Source: Lentisphaeria bacterium
GTDB lineage: Bacteria; Verrucomicrobiota; Lentisphaeria; Victivallales; JAADHT01
NCBI GenBank assembly: GCA_015486135.1
Contig: WFSE01000009.1
Span: 1 to 53,466 of the forward strand
Reading direction: 5' to 3'
Length of the DNA: 53,466 bases
In this document: positions 7,672-16,287 of the stretch, piece after piece
Numbering within the stretch: the first letter of the stretch is position 1
Layout: the number at the start of each line of letters is the position of its first letter
Translations under genes and position numbers: made by a program
Notes under the pieces: model-generated
Seen by the model: the letters and a program-made list of their open reading frames with translations, nothing else
Databases searched by the model: none
What the model was told of the DNA's origin: nothing

Positions 7672-9446
7672 CGCCGTTTTTCGTGGATATTTTTAACGGT
7701 CAATTCCGGCTCAAGTGTGGGAATAGGGCGGGGGGTGGCTTTCTCCCCTTTCGCATATGCGTCTATTTGCCTGAACAAATCAGCCAAATACTTGCTGATT
7801 TCCACCGTGGAGAACGTTTCGTCGCTGGTATTGTTTACGACTTTCAGAATGTCCCGGGCGGTTGCGGCCGCGTTGGCGTTTCCAGCCTTGCCCATGTCCA
7901 CACAAGCTAGAAGCGCGGAGGCGCGGGAGTAGTCGATATCGAAAATCATTTGCCCCCCCCTGATCCGAATGATTTTGGTTAGGACGATTTTACGTAGCCA
8001 CTGCGTGACGCGAGGATCCGTGGAATTCACTTTCGAGAGTCCCCAACAGGCGTATGAGCGGATATCGGGGCTTCCCGTGATACGCTTGGCCGCCTTTAGC
8101 AGGGCCGGGGCGAAAAAGGTGTCGCCAATACGTCCCATCCATAACAACGCCTCTTTGGCTACTTCCGTTGTTTGATCCTCGGAAAGTTTGACTAAAACTG
8201 CGAAGGAGGGTTTCTTGGCAAATACTCCCAAGGCGGTTGCCACGGCTCGCCTAACACCAGGAGATTTGCTGTTGGCCTTGGCGGCTACAGTTCGCCATGC
8301 CTTGGTGTAGCCAAGTTTCCCAAGCGTTTCGACGCATCTTCTTGAAAGGTCCTCGTCGGTGGTGCTAGCGAGCAATTTCTCTACTTTTTCCGCAAACTCC
8401 TTGGCGTTGAGCAATCCTATCGCCGTGACGGCGGAATGCCTGGACTTTAGGTTATCCAGTAATTCCCCCCCTATCTTTTTCTTGGTTTCATCGTCGGGAA
8501 ATATCGCGGCGATCGCATTTTCCGCCGCGGTTCTGACTCGTTCGTCTTTGTCGGAAAAAGCCTTGATCACGGCTCCCACCGCTGTGGCGCTTTTGAAATA
8601 TCCCAACGACAAAATAGCCAAACGGCGCGTTTCGGAGTCTGGATCGGAGGCTAAGTTTACAAGAGTGTTCAGAATCTTTGGTGGCGAATGCGCGGTGGCG
8701 ACCATCCCCCGGACGGAGGTGGAAGTGTCCTTGGATAGCCGTGCCAAAAGTTGTGCGCCACGGGCATTATCAATCAAGGCTTTAGCCAATGCCATCCGTA
8801 CAATGACGCTGGGGTCCCCGATGACTTTTTGTAGCGCTTGGTCGCTATCCGGGTTTTTTGATTTGCCGGCCAAGATCGCGGTGACTCCGGCTCTGTTTTC
8901 GTCGAATTCGGAGCCGAGTAATTTTCTCAGTTCGGAATCGTTGCACGCATTAGGAACGGCCCGAAGTTCCTTCCAGAGAAGTGAGCGGACGAACAGCGAC
9001 TTCTCTTTCCCTAGCATGCGTAGCACAACGTCGGCATCGCCGGACGCATCCAAATACAACACAGCCGCCTTGCCCCGGATCGATGGTGCTTCCGAAGTCA
9101 TCAATTTCGCCATCAAGCTCCGATGCCCGCATTTAGCGGTTTTTCTTAACGCTAATAGCGCCGACAAAATGTCCGCCTTCACCAATTCGTCTTTTTCCGT
9201 TCCTAGCATTAGTACGAGTTTCTCCACTGCTTTGGGGTTGTTGGATTGCGCTAGGGAAATGGCGATTTGGGAGCGGATTCGGGGGTCTTTTATCTGACCG
9301 AAAAACTTGAATTGCTCCTCTAGCTTGGTGGAGTTGATAAAAGTGACGTTGTTCGGGGGGGGGGTGTTGCGGGCGCTCAGCGGCCCCTTTTCCCATATTG
9401 GGATTATCAACGTGTAGAAGGCCGTTAGAGATGCTAGTATCTTCAT
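7668..9446 (-). CDS. Exported HEAT-repeat protein
   Basis: 592 aa. A hydrophobic N-terminus (MKILASLTAFYTLIIPIW) suggests a signal peptide or anchor. The rest is mainly HEAT/PBS-lyase-type alpha-helical repeats, with recurring phrases such as ..ARGAQLLARL.., ..RRLAILSLGYF.., ..RTAAENAIAAIF.. and ..RRAVATALGVF.. at about 30-40 residue spacing. These repeats form protein-binding solenoids; no catalytic residues are visible. Just after the signal region, a C10 run on the coding strand (9355-9364) encodes Thr-Pro-Pro-Pro (28-31). Slippage in such a run could switch expression. It is coupled by ATGA overlaps to hisC upstream and cca downstream. Confidence 0.8.
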   Translation of the reverse strand: MKILASLTAFYTLIIPIWEKGPLSARNTPPPNNVTFINSTKLEEQFKFFGQIKDPRIRSQIAISLAQSNNPKAVEKLVLMLGTEKDELVKADILSALLALRKTAKCGHRSLMAKLMTSEAPSIRGKAAVLYLDASGDADVVLRMLGKEKSLFVRSLLWKELRAVPNACNDSELRKLLGSEFDENRAGVTAILAGKSKNPDSDQALQKVIGDPSVIVRMALAKALIDNARGAQLLARLSKDTSTSVRGMVATAHSPPKILNTLVNLASDPDSETRRLAILSLGYFKSATAVGAVIKAFSDKDERVRTAAENAIAAIFPDDETKKKIGGELLDNLKSRHSAVTAIGLLNAKEFAEKVEKLLASTTDEDLSRRCVETLGKLGYTKAWRTVAAKANSKSPGVRRAVATALGVFAKKPSFAVLVKLSEDQTTEVAKEALLWMGRIGDTFFAPALLKAAKRITGSPDIRSYACWGLSKVNSTDPRVTQWLRKIVLTKIIRIRGGQMIFDIDYSRASALLACVDMGKAGNANAAATARDILKVVNNTSDETFSTVEISKYLADLFRQIDAYAKGEKATPRPIPTLEPELTVKNIHEKRR

Positions 9447-10513
9447 TTTCGTTCCCCTTGCGGGACCAGACGCGTCAGCGCCTCCAGTAGAAAATCAATC
9501 TCGTTCGCAGTGCCTACCGTGACCCTGATATAATTGCGCACCCGCTCCTCGTCAAACCACCTGACGAGAACTCCTTCGTCCCTGAGTCGCATGTAGATCC
9601 GTTGGGCGTCTCCATCGGGAGGGGATGCCAAAACGAAATTGGCGTGTGACTCGGGAACGTCGAAGCCGAGGGCCAGCAATCCCGAGATTAGTTTTGCGCG
9701 GGATTCGCGGACGCGAGCTATGTTTTTCGCCAACCACTCGGAGTCGCCTAGGGCAACGGCCCCCAATCGTTGCGATATGGCATTGACGTTATAGGAGTCC
9801 TTAACTTTCATCATGCCCGACACAATCTCATTCGACGCTATGGCATATCCCAACCTGAGCCCGGCTAGCGAATGGCTCTTGGAAAGGGTTCGGCCAACCA
9901 CGACGTTGCCGCATTCCAGCGCCAAGTCCAGGCAGTTGTCGTCGGCGAATTCCACGTAGGCTTCGTCTATTAGCACAACACCATTGAACCGAGCGCATAG
10001 CCGTTTCACGGCGTCTTTCGCAAATGCCGTTCCAGTTGGGGCGTTCGGCCTGGGTAGCATGAGTAATGACGCCCCTTCCGCCTGTTCCGCAAAATCATCG
10101 GGCAGGGAAAAGTCGGCCGCCAATGGTATCTCGACGCACGCGGCTCCTTGTATGGCCGCTAATGTTCTGTAGAGGGTGTAGGAGGGGGAGGGGCACGCCA
10201 TTTTTCCTCCTTCCGGCACGAAACAGCGGGTGGCGATGGTCAGAATGTCGTCGGAGCCATTGCCCACGATCACATTTTCCAAATCGACTCCATGCTCCAT
10301 TGACGCGGCCGCGCGGAACTCCGAGCCCATGGGGTCGGGATACAAGCGCAGGCCCGCGGGGTCGAAGTTTTTCAGCGCTTCGGCAACCTTGGGGGACGGT
10401 GGATATGGATTTTCGTTAGTGTTCAACTTAACGATCGAAGCTCCGGAGGACGGTTGTTCCCCCGGCGTGTACCCCGCCATGCGTTCTATGTTTTCTCTGA
10501 AAAGAGTGCCCAC
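9443..10513 (-). CDS. hisC: Histidinol-phosphate aminotransferase
   Basis: 356 aa, fold-type I PLP aminotransferase of the HisC family, which converts imidazole acetol-phosphate to histidinol phosphate. Seen: the N-terminal Y-x-PGEQP and LNTNENPYPPSP (31-42) region, GNGSDDI (85-91), PNAPTG (156-161), LIDEAYVEFA (181-190) and the Schiff-base lysine in TLSKSHSLAGLRLGY (K212). The start is a GTG at 10513 with a weak GGAA upstream. It is the first gene of an operon with the HEAT-repeat gene and cca; no other his genes are in the window. Confidence 0.93.
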   Translation of the reverse strand: MGTLFRENIERMAGYTPGEQPSSGASIVKLNTNENPYPPSPKVAEALKNFDPAGLRLYPDPMGSEFRAAASMEHGVDLENVIVGNGSDDILTIATRCFVPEGGKMACPSPSYTLYRTLAAIQGAACVEIPLAADFSLPDDFAEQAEGASLLMLPRPNAPTGTAFAKDAVKRLCARFNGVVLIDEAYVEFADDNCLDLALECGNVVVGRTLSKSHSLAGLRLGYAIASNEIVSGMMKVKDSYNVNAISQRLGAVALGDSEWLAKNIARVRESRAKLISGLLALGFDVPESHANFVLASPPDGDAQRIYMRLRDEGVLVRWFDEERVRNYIRVTVGTANEIDFLLEALTRLVPQGERK

Positions 10514-10600
10514 AAGCCGTTCCCCAATCGGTCCGGATTACCACCAACACGTCTTTTAGCGACTGCCAGTAATAAACGGCTGTGATTGATGTTTTCAAGA

Positions 10601-10745
10601 AGCGCAAGTGTCTCAAATTGAGAGGAAAACACTAGCCATCTCCAAGGGAGGCGGGAGCATCACTCACAAAACCTTGGAGATGACACCACTAAAAACAGAT
10701 TTAACCCAATAATAATAAAGTGCTTACCAATTATTGTCGGGGCTT
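10601..10745 (+). repeat. Repeat A, copy A3 (diverged)
   Basis: Same order as A1: CTCAAA.., CATCTCCAAGG (10638-10648), CTCACAAAACCTTGGAGATG, then ACACCACTAAAAACAGATTTAACCC and TGCTTACCAATTATT. The extreme right end is altered: TGTCGGGGC stands in place of TCAGTGAGCCC. It fills the gap between the 5' end of hisC and the 3' end of the macro-domain gene. Confidence 0.75.
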
Positions 10746-10757
10746 GGTTGAGGATGG

Positions 10758-11261
10758 CTATGCCCTCTTGGCCAAAAGTTTTCGGTAGATAGCGGTGTTC
10801 TGAGCGGAAAATGTTACGAAAATTGTTTTTTCCGGGAGGTCTTCCGTCCAATTAGAGACCGTGTCTACCGCTATCGAGGCGGCTTCTTCAGGTGGGTAAC
10901 CGAAAATTCCCGCGCTGACGCATGGGAACGCCACTGACCGACAACCGTTTTCAGCGGCTAATCGGAGACTGTTTTTGTAGCAAGAGCGTAATTTTTCGGA
11001 CTCGCCGGCGCGACCTCCGCGCCACTTGGGGCCGGGAGTGTGTATTACGTAGCGGCATGGAAGATTGTACGCCTTCGTTATAACCGCCTCGCCAGTGGGG
11101 CAACCACCTATTTTCAGGCATTCTTCCAGTAATTCAGGTCCGGCGGCCCTATGTATGGCCCCATCGACTCCACCCCCTCCGAGTAAACTCTCATTAGCGG
11201 CGTTGACGATAGCATCCACCTCCAAATCGGTGATGTCCGATTGAGAAATTTCGATTTCCAT
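10758..11261 (-). CDS. Macro-domain protein (ADP-ribose / O-acetyl-ADP-ribose deacetylase type)
   Basis: 167 aa, a single macro domain. The family signatures are VNAANESLLGGGGVDGAIH (19-37) and CVSAGIFGYP (114-123); the asparagines and Gly-rich loop bind ADP-ribose. The closest known type is YmdB/MacroD, which hydrolyses O-acetyl-ADP-ribose and mono-ADP-ribosyl groups. The start has a strong AGGAGG about 8 nt upstream. The gene is monocistronic and bracketed by repeat A copies on both sides, A3 after its stop and A4 within 20 bp of its start. This may reflect insertion hot spots or movement of the block. Confidence 0.92.
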   Translation of the reverse strand: MEIEISQSDITDLEVDAIVNAANESLLGGGGVDGAIHRAAGPELLEECLKIGGCPTGEAVITKAYNLPCRYVIHTPGPKWRGGRAGESEKLRSCYKNSLRLAAENGCRSVAFPCVSAGIFGYPPEEAASIAVDTVSNWTEDLPEKTIFVTFSAQNTAIYRKLLAKRA

Positions 11262-11279
11262 AGATCACACCTCCTAGTT

Positions 11280-11633
11280 AGGACTCACTGAACAATTGGC
11301 AAGAGCTTAATTGTCATTGGGGTAAAATCCCTTTTTAGCGGGTTCGTCGCTTAATCGCAAGCCCTCCATTTTATCCGCCATGGCCTTGGTGAAGGCGGAA
11401 GCCCGGAGGGCGGCGGAGAATCGGCACGTTTCCTCCTTTTTCAGCAAGCCCTGGCATGGGAAGATATAGGCGATGGGGCCAGCGGTCAAGCGATATCCGC
11501 TCGAAGATGTGTCGTCCCCAGTCGGGGAGGGGGCTTTTGAACGGGCCTTCTCGCCTCCTTTGACTTGCCTTCGCTAAAAAGAAGCACGATACATTGCGAA
11601 GCCGGCGCTTGGCAATTATTCAGGAGGCCCTAT
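11280..11633. repeat. Repeat A ends A4 (minus) and A5 (plus) enclosing 250 bp of non-coding DNA
   Basis: At 11280-11345 an inverted A end (GGACTCACTGAACAATTGGC followed by AAGAGCTTAA..CCCTTTTTAGCGG) begins. At 11604-11633 a direct A right end (GCGCTTGGCAATTATTCAGG then AGGCCCTA) closes the region. The two face each other as imperfect terminal inverted repeats of about 27 bp, so the 354-bp stretch could be one element. A 60-codon frame inside (11307-11489, minus) has a TTG start and no ribosome site, and is not accepted as a gene. The closing end lies 10 bp before aroQ. Confidence 0.6.
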
Positions 11634-11643
11634 AGTACCCATT

Positions 11644-12078
11644 ATGAAAAGGATACTGGTGTTAAATGGTCCCAACATGAATTTGTTGGGTAGGAGGGAA
11701 CCGGAAATCTACGGGGTGGAGACCCTAGAGGATTTGGAGACGCGGCTCAGAGGTGTAGCGCAGGATTTGGGCGTGGAGGTCGAGTTTTTCCAAAGCAATC
11801 ACGAGGGCGACCTGGTGGATAAAATAGGCGAGTGTGTTGGCGGAAGCGATGGTATTGTGATAAATCCAGCCGCGTTCACGCACACGAGCGTGGCGATACG
11901 CGACGCTCTGGCGGCCGTCGATATCCCGGCGGTGGAGGTGCATCTCTCCAACATTCACGCTCGAGAGGAATATAGGCGGACTTCCATTACCGCGGAGCCA
12001 TGCGTGGGGCAGATATGCGGTTTTGGTTTGGCCGGGTACGAGCTGGCCCTCAGGGCGCTGGCTGGAATGGTGTGTTGA
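11644..12078 (+). CDS. aroQ: 3-dehydroquinate dehydratase, type II
   Basis: 144 aa, the normal length for the dodecameric type II enzyme, which dehydrates 3-dehydroquinate in the shikimate pathway. Catalytic and binding residues are present: [13 protein letters not shown] (8-20), active-site Tyr23 with Arg17, FFQSNHEG (48-55), [10 protein letters not shown] (73-82) with Asn74 and His80, [17 protein letters not shown] (98-114). There is no well-spaced ribosome site; the AGGAGG in the adjoining repeat end is about 16 nt away. It begins a plus-strand series aroQ-accB-accC-asp23-amaP resembling the Bacillus yqhS..accBC-yqhY neighbourhood. Confidence 0.95.
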   Translation: MKRILVLNGPNMNLLGRREPEIYGVETLEDLETRLRGVAQDLGVEVEFFQSNHEGDLVDKIGECVGGSDGIVINPAAFTHTSVAIRDALAAVDIPAVEVHLSNIHAREEYRRTSITAEPCVGQICGFGLAGYELALRALAGMVC

Positions 12079-12139
12079 TATGGCTAGGAGCCAGCTTCCA
12101 CCGCACGGTGGCGCGGCGCCAATCTAAGGAAATAACGCA

Positions 12140-12598
12140 ATGAAAATCGAAGAGATCAAAAACATCGTGCAGTTGATGTCCCAGCATGACTTGACCGAAT
12201 TCAAAATAGAGGCGGAGGAGACGCGTCTATGCATCAAGCGCGGCTCCGGAGGGGGTGTCGTGGCAACGTCTTCCGCTCCCATAATAACTCCAGCGGCGTT
12301 CCAACCTCCGCCAGTGGCGCAGCAACAGCAGATCGGGGAACCGGAAAAGAAAGAAGAAGCTCACCAGGAAACCATTGATTCTCCAATCGTGGGGACGTTC
12401 TACTGTGCTCCGTCGCCGGATGCCGAACCATTTGTAAAGGTTGGCGACTCCGTGACTCCGGACACCGTCGTTTGCATTGTCGAGGCGATGAAGGTTATGA
12501 ATGAGATAAAGGCCGAGAAGAGCGGTGTGATAAAAGAGGTGCTTGTCGAGAACGCTCAACCAGTAGAGTTCGGACAACCCTTGTTCGCGTTGGCGTAG
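12140..12598 (+). CDS. accB: Acetyl-CoA carboxylase biotin carboxyl carrier protein
   Basis: 152 aa. The N-terminal part ([20 protein letters not shown]) matches BCCP, followed by a Pro/Gln-rich linker (about 45-75) and the biotinyl domain with EAMKVM at 115-120; Lys118 is the biotinylation site. The domain carries CO2 between AccC and the carboxyltransferase in the first step of fatty-acid synthesis. The start is supported by AAGGAA upstream. accC follows after 9 bp. The carboxyltransferase genes accA/accD are not in the window. Confidence 0.95.
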   Translation: MKIEEIKNIVQLMSQHDLTEFKIEAEETRLCIKRGSGGGVVATSSAPIITPAAFQPPPVAQQQQIGEPEKKEEAHQETIDSPIVGTFYCAPSPDAEPFVKVGDSVTPDTVVCIVEAMKVMNEIKAEKSGVIKEVLVENAQPVEFGQPLFALA

Positions 12599-12607
12599 GG
12601 GGAAACG

Positions 12608-13966
12608 ATGTTTGATAGAGTACTTATCGCCAATCGCGGGGAGATCGCCCTCCGTATTATACGTGCCTGCAAGGAGCTGGGGGTCGAGACCGTGGCGGTC
12701 TACTCCTCGGCGGACGAGTACAGTCTGCACACGCAGCTGGCAGACCATTCCATATGTATAGGTCCGCCACAATCAACTGATAGCTATCTGCTCATTCATC
12801 AAATAATCAGTGCAGCCGAGATATGCGATGTCGACGCTATACATCCAGGCTACGGTTTCCTCGCCGAAAACGCGCACTTCGCGGAGATATGCGCGTCGTG
12901 TGGAATAAAATTCATCGGCCCTGGAGCGGAGCAGATCAATGCTATGGGGGACAAGGCTAAAGCGCGCGACACCATGCGCGCCGCCGGAGTCCCTATCACG
13001 CCGGGAAGCGATGGCGAGATAGAGGACGAGGATACGGCCCGCAAGGTGGCGGACAAAATGGGGTATCCAGTAATGATAAAAGCCTCGGCGGGTGGCGGTG
13101 GCAAGGGAATGCGGGTGGCTCACAACGCAGCCAGCTTGATCCAGGGGTTCCATGCCGCTAAGCGAGAGGCCGAACGGGCTTTCGGAAACGGTGGCGTGTA
13201 CATAGAGAAATATATCGAAAATCCAAGGCATATCGAGTTCCAAATACTCGCCGACGAGCATGGAAACGTGGTCCACTTGGGAGAGCGCGACTGCAGTCTG
13301 CAACGGAGACACCAGAAGCTTATTGAAGAGTCACCTTCTCCCGTGCTGGACCAGGAAACTCGCGAGAAAATGGGGGCGGCGGCGGTTAAAGCCGCGGCGG
13401 CCGCGAACTATACCAATGCGGGAACCATAGAGTTTCTATTGTCGGAGTCGGGCGAGTTCTTTTTTATGGAGATGAACACTAGAATTCAGGTCGAGCATCC
13501 GGTGACGGAGGAAATTACCGGGATAGACTTGATAAAAGAGCAGCTAAAAATAGCATCTGGAGAGCCACTGGCGTTTTCGCAAGAGGACGTGAAGTTTTGC
13601 GGGCATGCTATAGAGTGCAGAGTGAATGCCGAGAATCCACAAACCAATTTTACGCCTTCACCGGGCAAGGTGGACATATATTGCCCGCCTGGAGGAATGG
13701 GGGTAAGAGTCGATTCACACGTGTATTCCGGCTTCACGATAAGCCCCTACTACGATAGCATGATTGCAAAACTCATCGTGCGCGCCCCGACAAGGGAGGA
13801 GGCTATTGCCAAGTGCGAGAGGGCTTTGGATGAATTTATAATAGAAGGCGTTCACACGTCTATCCCGTTCGCTAAATTCCTTCTGGGCTCCAAGGAGTTC
13901 GTGGAGGGCAAATATGATACGGGATACATAGAAAGAGTGATGAAGAGTGGCATATTCTCCGGATAA
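12608..13966 (+). CDS. accC: Acetyl-CoA carboxylase, biotin carboxylase subunit
   Basis: 452 aa, typical length. It carries out ATP-dependent carboxylation of biotin on AccB. Seen: [17 protein letters not shown] at the N-terminus, GYGFLAEN near 81, the ATP-grasp glycine loop [12 protein letters not shown] near 158, [12 protein letters not shown] near 233, catalytic [14 protein letters not shown] near 288 and the C-terminal biotin-carboxylase cap with [18 protein letters not shown] ribosome site precedes the ATG. It is co-transcribed with accB; the Asp23 gene starts 26 bp downstream. Confidence 0.97.
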   Translation: MFDRVLIANRGEIALRIIRACKELGVETVAVYSSADEYSLHTQLADHSICIGPPQSTDSYLLIHQIISAAEICDVDAIHPGYGFLAENAHFAEICASCGIKFIGPGAEQINAMGDKAKARDTMRAAGVPITPGSDGEIEDEDTARKVADKMGYPVMIKASAGGGGKGMRVAHNAASLIQGFHAAKREAERAFGNGGVYIEKYIENPRHIEFQILADEHGNVVHLGERDCSLQRRHQKLIEESPSPVLDQETREKMGAAAVKAAAAANYTNAGTIEFLLSESGEFFFMEMNTRIQVEHPVTEEITGIDLIKEQLKIASGEPLAFSQEDVKFCGHAIECRVNAENPQTNFTPSPGKVDIYCPPGGMGVRVDSHVYSGFTISPYYDSMIAKLIVRAPTREEAIAKCERALDEFIIEGVHTSIPFAKFLLGSKEFVEGKYDTGYIERVMKSGIFSG

Positions 13967-13992
13967 GGGGAAGCCAACAGAAGGAGGACGAT

Positions 13993-14409
13993 ATGAAAGA
14001 TTCAAAGAGAAGAAGGAAGCAAAGCACGTTGCCGGGGGCCACGTCCGCCAACGGAGGTGAGCTCGGACTCATACACATCCACGAGAATGTTATTGCCTCG
14101 GCTGTTCGCAAGGCCACGTGCTCGGTTGATGGTGTCGTCAGATTGGCTGGTAGCGCGCTGGTGAACAATATCGCCGAGTTGATAGGCAACAAGACTATCG
14201 GGGACAGAGCTATTTCCGTGGATATCGACGGGGCGACGGTGGCTATCGATGTCAAGGTCAATATGGTGTATGGCACCCATGTCCCCACCGTGGCGGCAAG
14301 TGTTCAGAGCGCTGTCATCAACGAGGTGGAAAAAATCACGGGAATGACCGTGACGTGCGTTAATGTCGTGGTTCAGGAGCTTGACGAGGATGCCGCCGAG
14401 GATGAGTAA
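13993..14409 (+). CDS. Asp23/Gls24 (DUF322) family protein
   Basis: 138 aa, start supported by AAGGAGG. The conserved Asp23 core is visible: GLIHIHENVIASAVRKATCS, then VDGVVRLAG, then VDIDGATVAIDVKVNMVYGTHVPTVAASVQ and the C-terminal GMTVTCVNVVVQ. In Firmicutes the family includes Asp23, Gls24 and YqhY; YqhY lies beside accBC and is linked to acetyl-CoA carboxylase control. The position directly after accC here fits a YqhY-like role (inference). The acidic tail (EDAAEDE) is typical of the family. An AmaP-like gene follows after 52 bp. Confidence 0.88.
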   Translation: MKDSKRRRKQSTLPGATSANGGELGLIHIHENVIASAVRKATCSVDGVVRLAGSALVNNIAELIGNKTIGDRAISVDIDGATVAIDVKVNMVYGTHVPTVAASVQSAVINEVEKITGMTVTCVNVVVQELDEDAAEDE

Positions 14410-14461
14410 TTCTCTTCCCGGGGACCCTCGAACGGGCGCTAGACGTTCATAGGAGATTGTC

Positions 14462-14938
14462 ATGGCAATATATCAGTGGTTGTTCGGTGCCGGAGGCGAC
14501 GAGTTTCTTGGGAATTTTAAAGCCGGATATATCACTGGCGTGGCCGTTGTCCTTACGCTGATTTTGTTGCTGAAACTCCTTTTCTTCTCTTCCAAAAATA
14601 GCGTCAAAGAGGTGACTATTCCCAACCCGGACGGTGATTTGGTGATATCCTCCAAGGCTATTGCCGACATGGTGCGCGCATTGGTGTCGGCCAAATTCCG
14701 CCATCTCTCCGTCACTAAAATAAACGTTGTGAAAAGAAGAGATGGCTTGGCATTGGAGGTGATTGGGAACTTCCATTTGGACGGAGGGAACCTGCCCTGT
14801 TTGATTGACGATTTTAGACGGGAGGTTTTCAAAAATCTTGACGCCCGATTGGGGATAACCGAGATCAAGAAGGTAATTCCGCATATTTCCAAGGCTCCGG
14901 CCACGGGGAAAACATTTTCCTCGCCGTCTTCTTCTTGA
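14462..14938 (+). CDS. AmaP-like membrane protein with Asp23-like domain
   Basis: 158 aa, start supported by AGGAG. One strong transmembrane helix (about residues 23-43, TGVAVVLTLILLLKLLFF) is followed by a cytoplasmic domain: VTIPNPDGDLVISSKAIADM..VTKINVVKRRDGLALEVIGNFH..LIDDFRREVFKNLDARLGITEIKKV. This has the strand-helix order of the Asp23 domain found in AmaP, the membrane anchor of Asp23 in staphylococci. AmaP usually has two N-terminal helices; only one clear helix is seen here. The position after the Asp23 gene supports the call, but sequence similarity is moderate. It converges with fxsA, 39 bp apart. Confidence 0.6.
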   Translation: MAIYQWLFGAGGDEFLGNFKAGYITGVAVVLTLILLLKLLFFSSKNSVKEVTIPNPDGDLVISSKAIADMVRALVSAKFRHLSVTKINVVKRRDGLALEVIGNFHLDGGNLPCLIDDFRREVFKNLDARLGITEIKKVIPHISKAPATGKTFSSPSSS

Positions 14939-14977
14939 CCCGACGAGTGTTGCCCTCCATGTGGGAAACACGTCGAC

Positions 14978-15433
14978 TCATTCGCAATCCGCGCTCTCGG
15001 CCTTTATGTCTATTGCATCCTCCGATTTCATAGGGATGCGGTCAAGGTCAATCTCCATGTGCGCATTTGTCGATTCGCGGTATTTGCGCTTTAACCATGC
15101 GAATATAGCGGTCCGCGTGGGAGGGAGGAGAAGAGTCAGTCCTGCTATATCCGTGACGAGTCCGGGAATTATGAGAAGGACCGCCGCCATGAGGAACGCA
15201 ACCGTATCCACAATGTGCTTCCCGGGAGGGCCGGAAACCGTGTTGCCATCAAGAAGATCTTTAATCGCGACTTTAGCGTTCTCTTTGGCTATGAACGCTC
15301 CGAGTACCCCAGTGCCAAGCGCTATTGTCAACGTGGGGTATAGCCCTATAAGGGAGGCCACAAAACCAAGAGCCGACAACTCTACCACAGCCAGTAGTGC
15401 TAAAAACGCGAAAAGCGTCAGCAAGATTCTCAT
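14978..15433 (-). CDS. fxsA: FxsA family membrane protein
   Basis: 151 aa from the ATG at 15433, which overlaps the cdsA stop as ATGA; longer upstream readings lie inside cdsA and are not used. It begins MRILLTLFAFLALLAVVELS and has four hydrophobic segments, including the FxsA-typical GPPGKHIVDTVAFLMAAVLL and IIPGLVTDIAGLTLLLPPTR. FxsA in E. coli is an inner-membrane protein that relieves exclusion of phage T7 by the F plasmid; its normal cellular function is unknown. The C-terminal tail is charged. It is the last gene of the envelope operon. Confidence 0.88.
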   Translation of the reverse strand: MRILLTLFAFLALLAVVELSALGFVASLIGLYPTLTIALGTGVLGAFIAKENAKVAIKDLLDGNTVSGPPGKHIVDTVAFLMAAVLLIIPGLVTDIAGLTLLLPPTRTAIFAWLKRKYRESTNAHMEIDLDRIPMKSEDAIDIKAESADCE

Positions 15434-16287
15434 GACGCGTATTTGCCGGCAAGCGTTAGAAATAGGAAAAATAACGGAGCGTCGAGAAGCAAGCTGTCCA
15501 CTATATCCAATGCTCCTCCCATCCCGGGAATCCAACTCCCGGAATCTTTCGCTCCAGCGGCGCGCTTGAGCGCCGATTCGGCCAAATCCCCGAAAAAGCC
15601 CCCGACAAAAAGAACGGCGCCAAGAATGGCCGGAAGCGTTAGCCCATCGCCGAGCCCGCCTGGAAGAAGCCATCTGAACGCCAAGGCTATTCCGACGCTG
15701 GCGCCTAAGCCGCCAAGCGTTCCCTCCCATGACTTTTTTGGGCTGACTTTGGGGACGATCTTATGGTTGCCTCCTGGTAGCAGTTTCGCAGTGACGGTGC
15801 CGACGGCGTAGGCCCCGGTATCGCCCATTTTGACGACTAGGAGAAGAAATAAAAATGCATCTTTACCCCCATCGTCCGAAAGATATACGATGACAAGAAA
15901 GCCCAAAGGAATCAATAGCGCGGGTAACGCTGAGAATGATACCGCTGTTTTAACCAATGTGCCGCATGGGTCGCGGGCGCTGATTGGGGTTAGCCATGCG
16001 GCAGCAATGAGCACTAGGACGACCGTTCCTATTATCGGTGCGGGATCGTTGAGAGCGACGAGGCAACCCATCAAGGCCGCCGAAACTGCGGCGGTCAACA
16101 GGGGTCTCGATGGCGCTCCGAGCTTTTCTAGCAGAGAAAGATATTCCGCTACAGCCGCGAAGACTATACCCATGCCAAACACTAGAAACGCGGCGCGTCC
16201 ATACCACTCCTTTAAAAATATGGAGGCGAGAACCAACGCGCCCAACGTGAGCCCGCTGCATAATCTGTAGCCTAACCCGTTTTTCAT
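15430..16287 (-). CDS. cdsA: Phosphatidate cytidylyltransferase
   Basis: 285 aa multi-pass membrane protein with about eight hydrophobic segments. The C-terminal CDP-diglyceride synthase signature is visible: KKSWEGTLGG near 195, then GDLAESALKRAAGAKDSG and PGMGGALDIVDSLLL near 245-270. It makes CDP-diacylglycerol from phosphatidate and CTP for phospholipid synthesis. The start codon overlaps the uppS stop by 4 bp and its stop overlaps the fxsA start, so the three genes are translationally coupled. The uppS-cdsA pairing is a very common bacterial arrangement. Confidence 0.95.
   Translation of the reverse strand: MKNGLGYRLCSGLTLGALVLASIFLKEWYGRAAFLVFGMGIVFAAVAEYLSLLEKLGAPSRPLLTAAVSAALMGCLVALNDPAPIIGTVVLVLIAAAWLTPISARDPCGTLVKTAVSFSALPALLIPLGFLVIVYLSDDGGKDAFLFLLLVVKMGDTGAYAVGTVTAKLLPGGNHKIVPKVSPKKSWEGTLGGLGASVGIALAFRWLLPGGLGDGLTLPAILGAVLFVGGFFGDLAESALKRAAGAKDSGSWIPGMGGALDIVDSLLLDAPLFFLFLTLAGKYAS

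Noticed and set aside
8359-9297. 312-codon frame antisense to the HEAT-repeat gene
   Set aside because: Ser/Ala-rich reading typical of the complement of a repeat-rich gene; no start signal, no recognisable domain.
11307-11489. 60-codon frame on the minus strand between the macro gene and aroQ
   Set aside because: TTG start without a ribosome site, begins and ends in repeat-related DNA, and resembles no protein.
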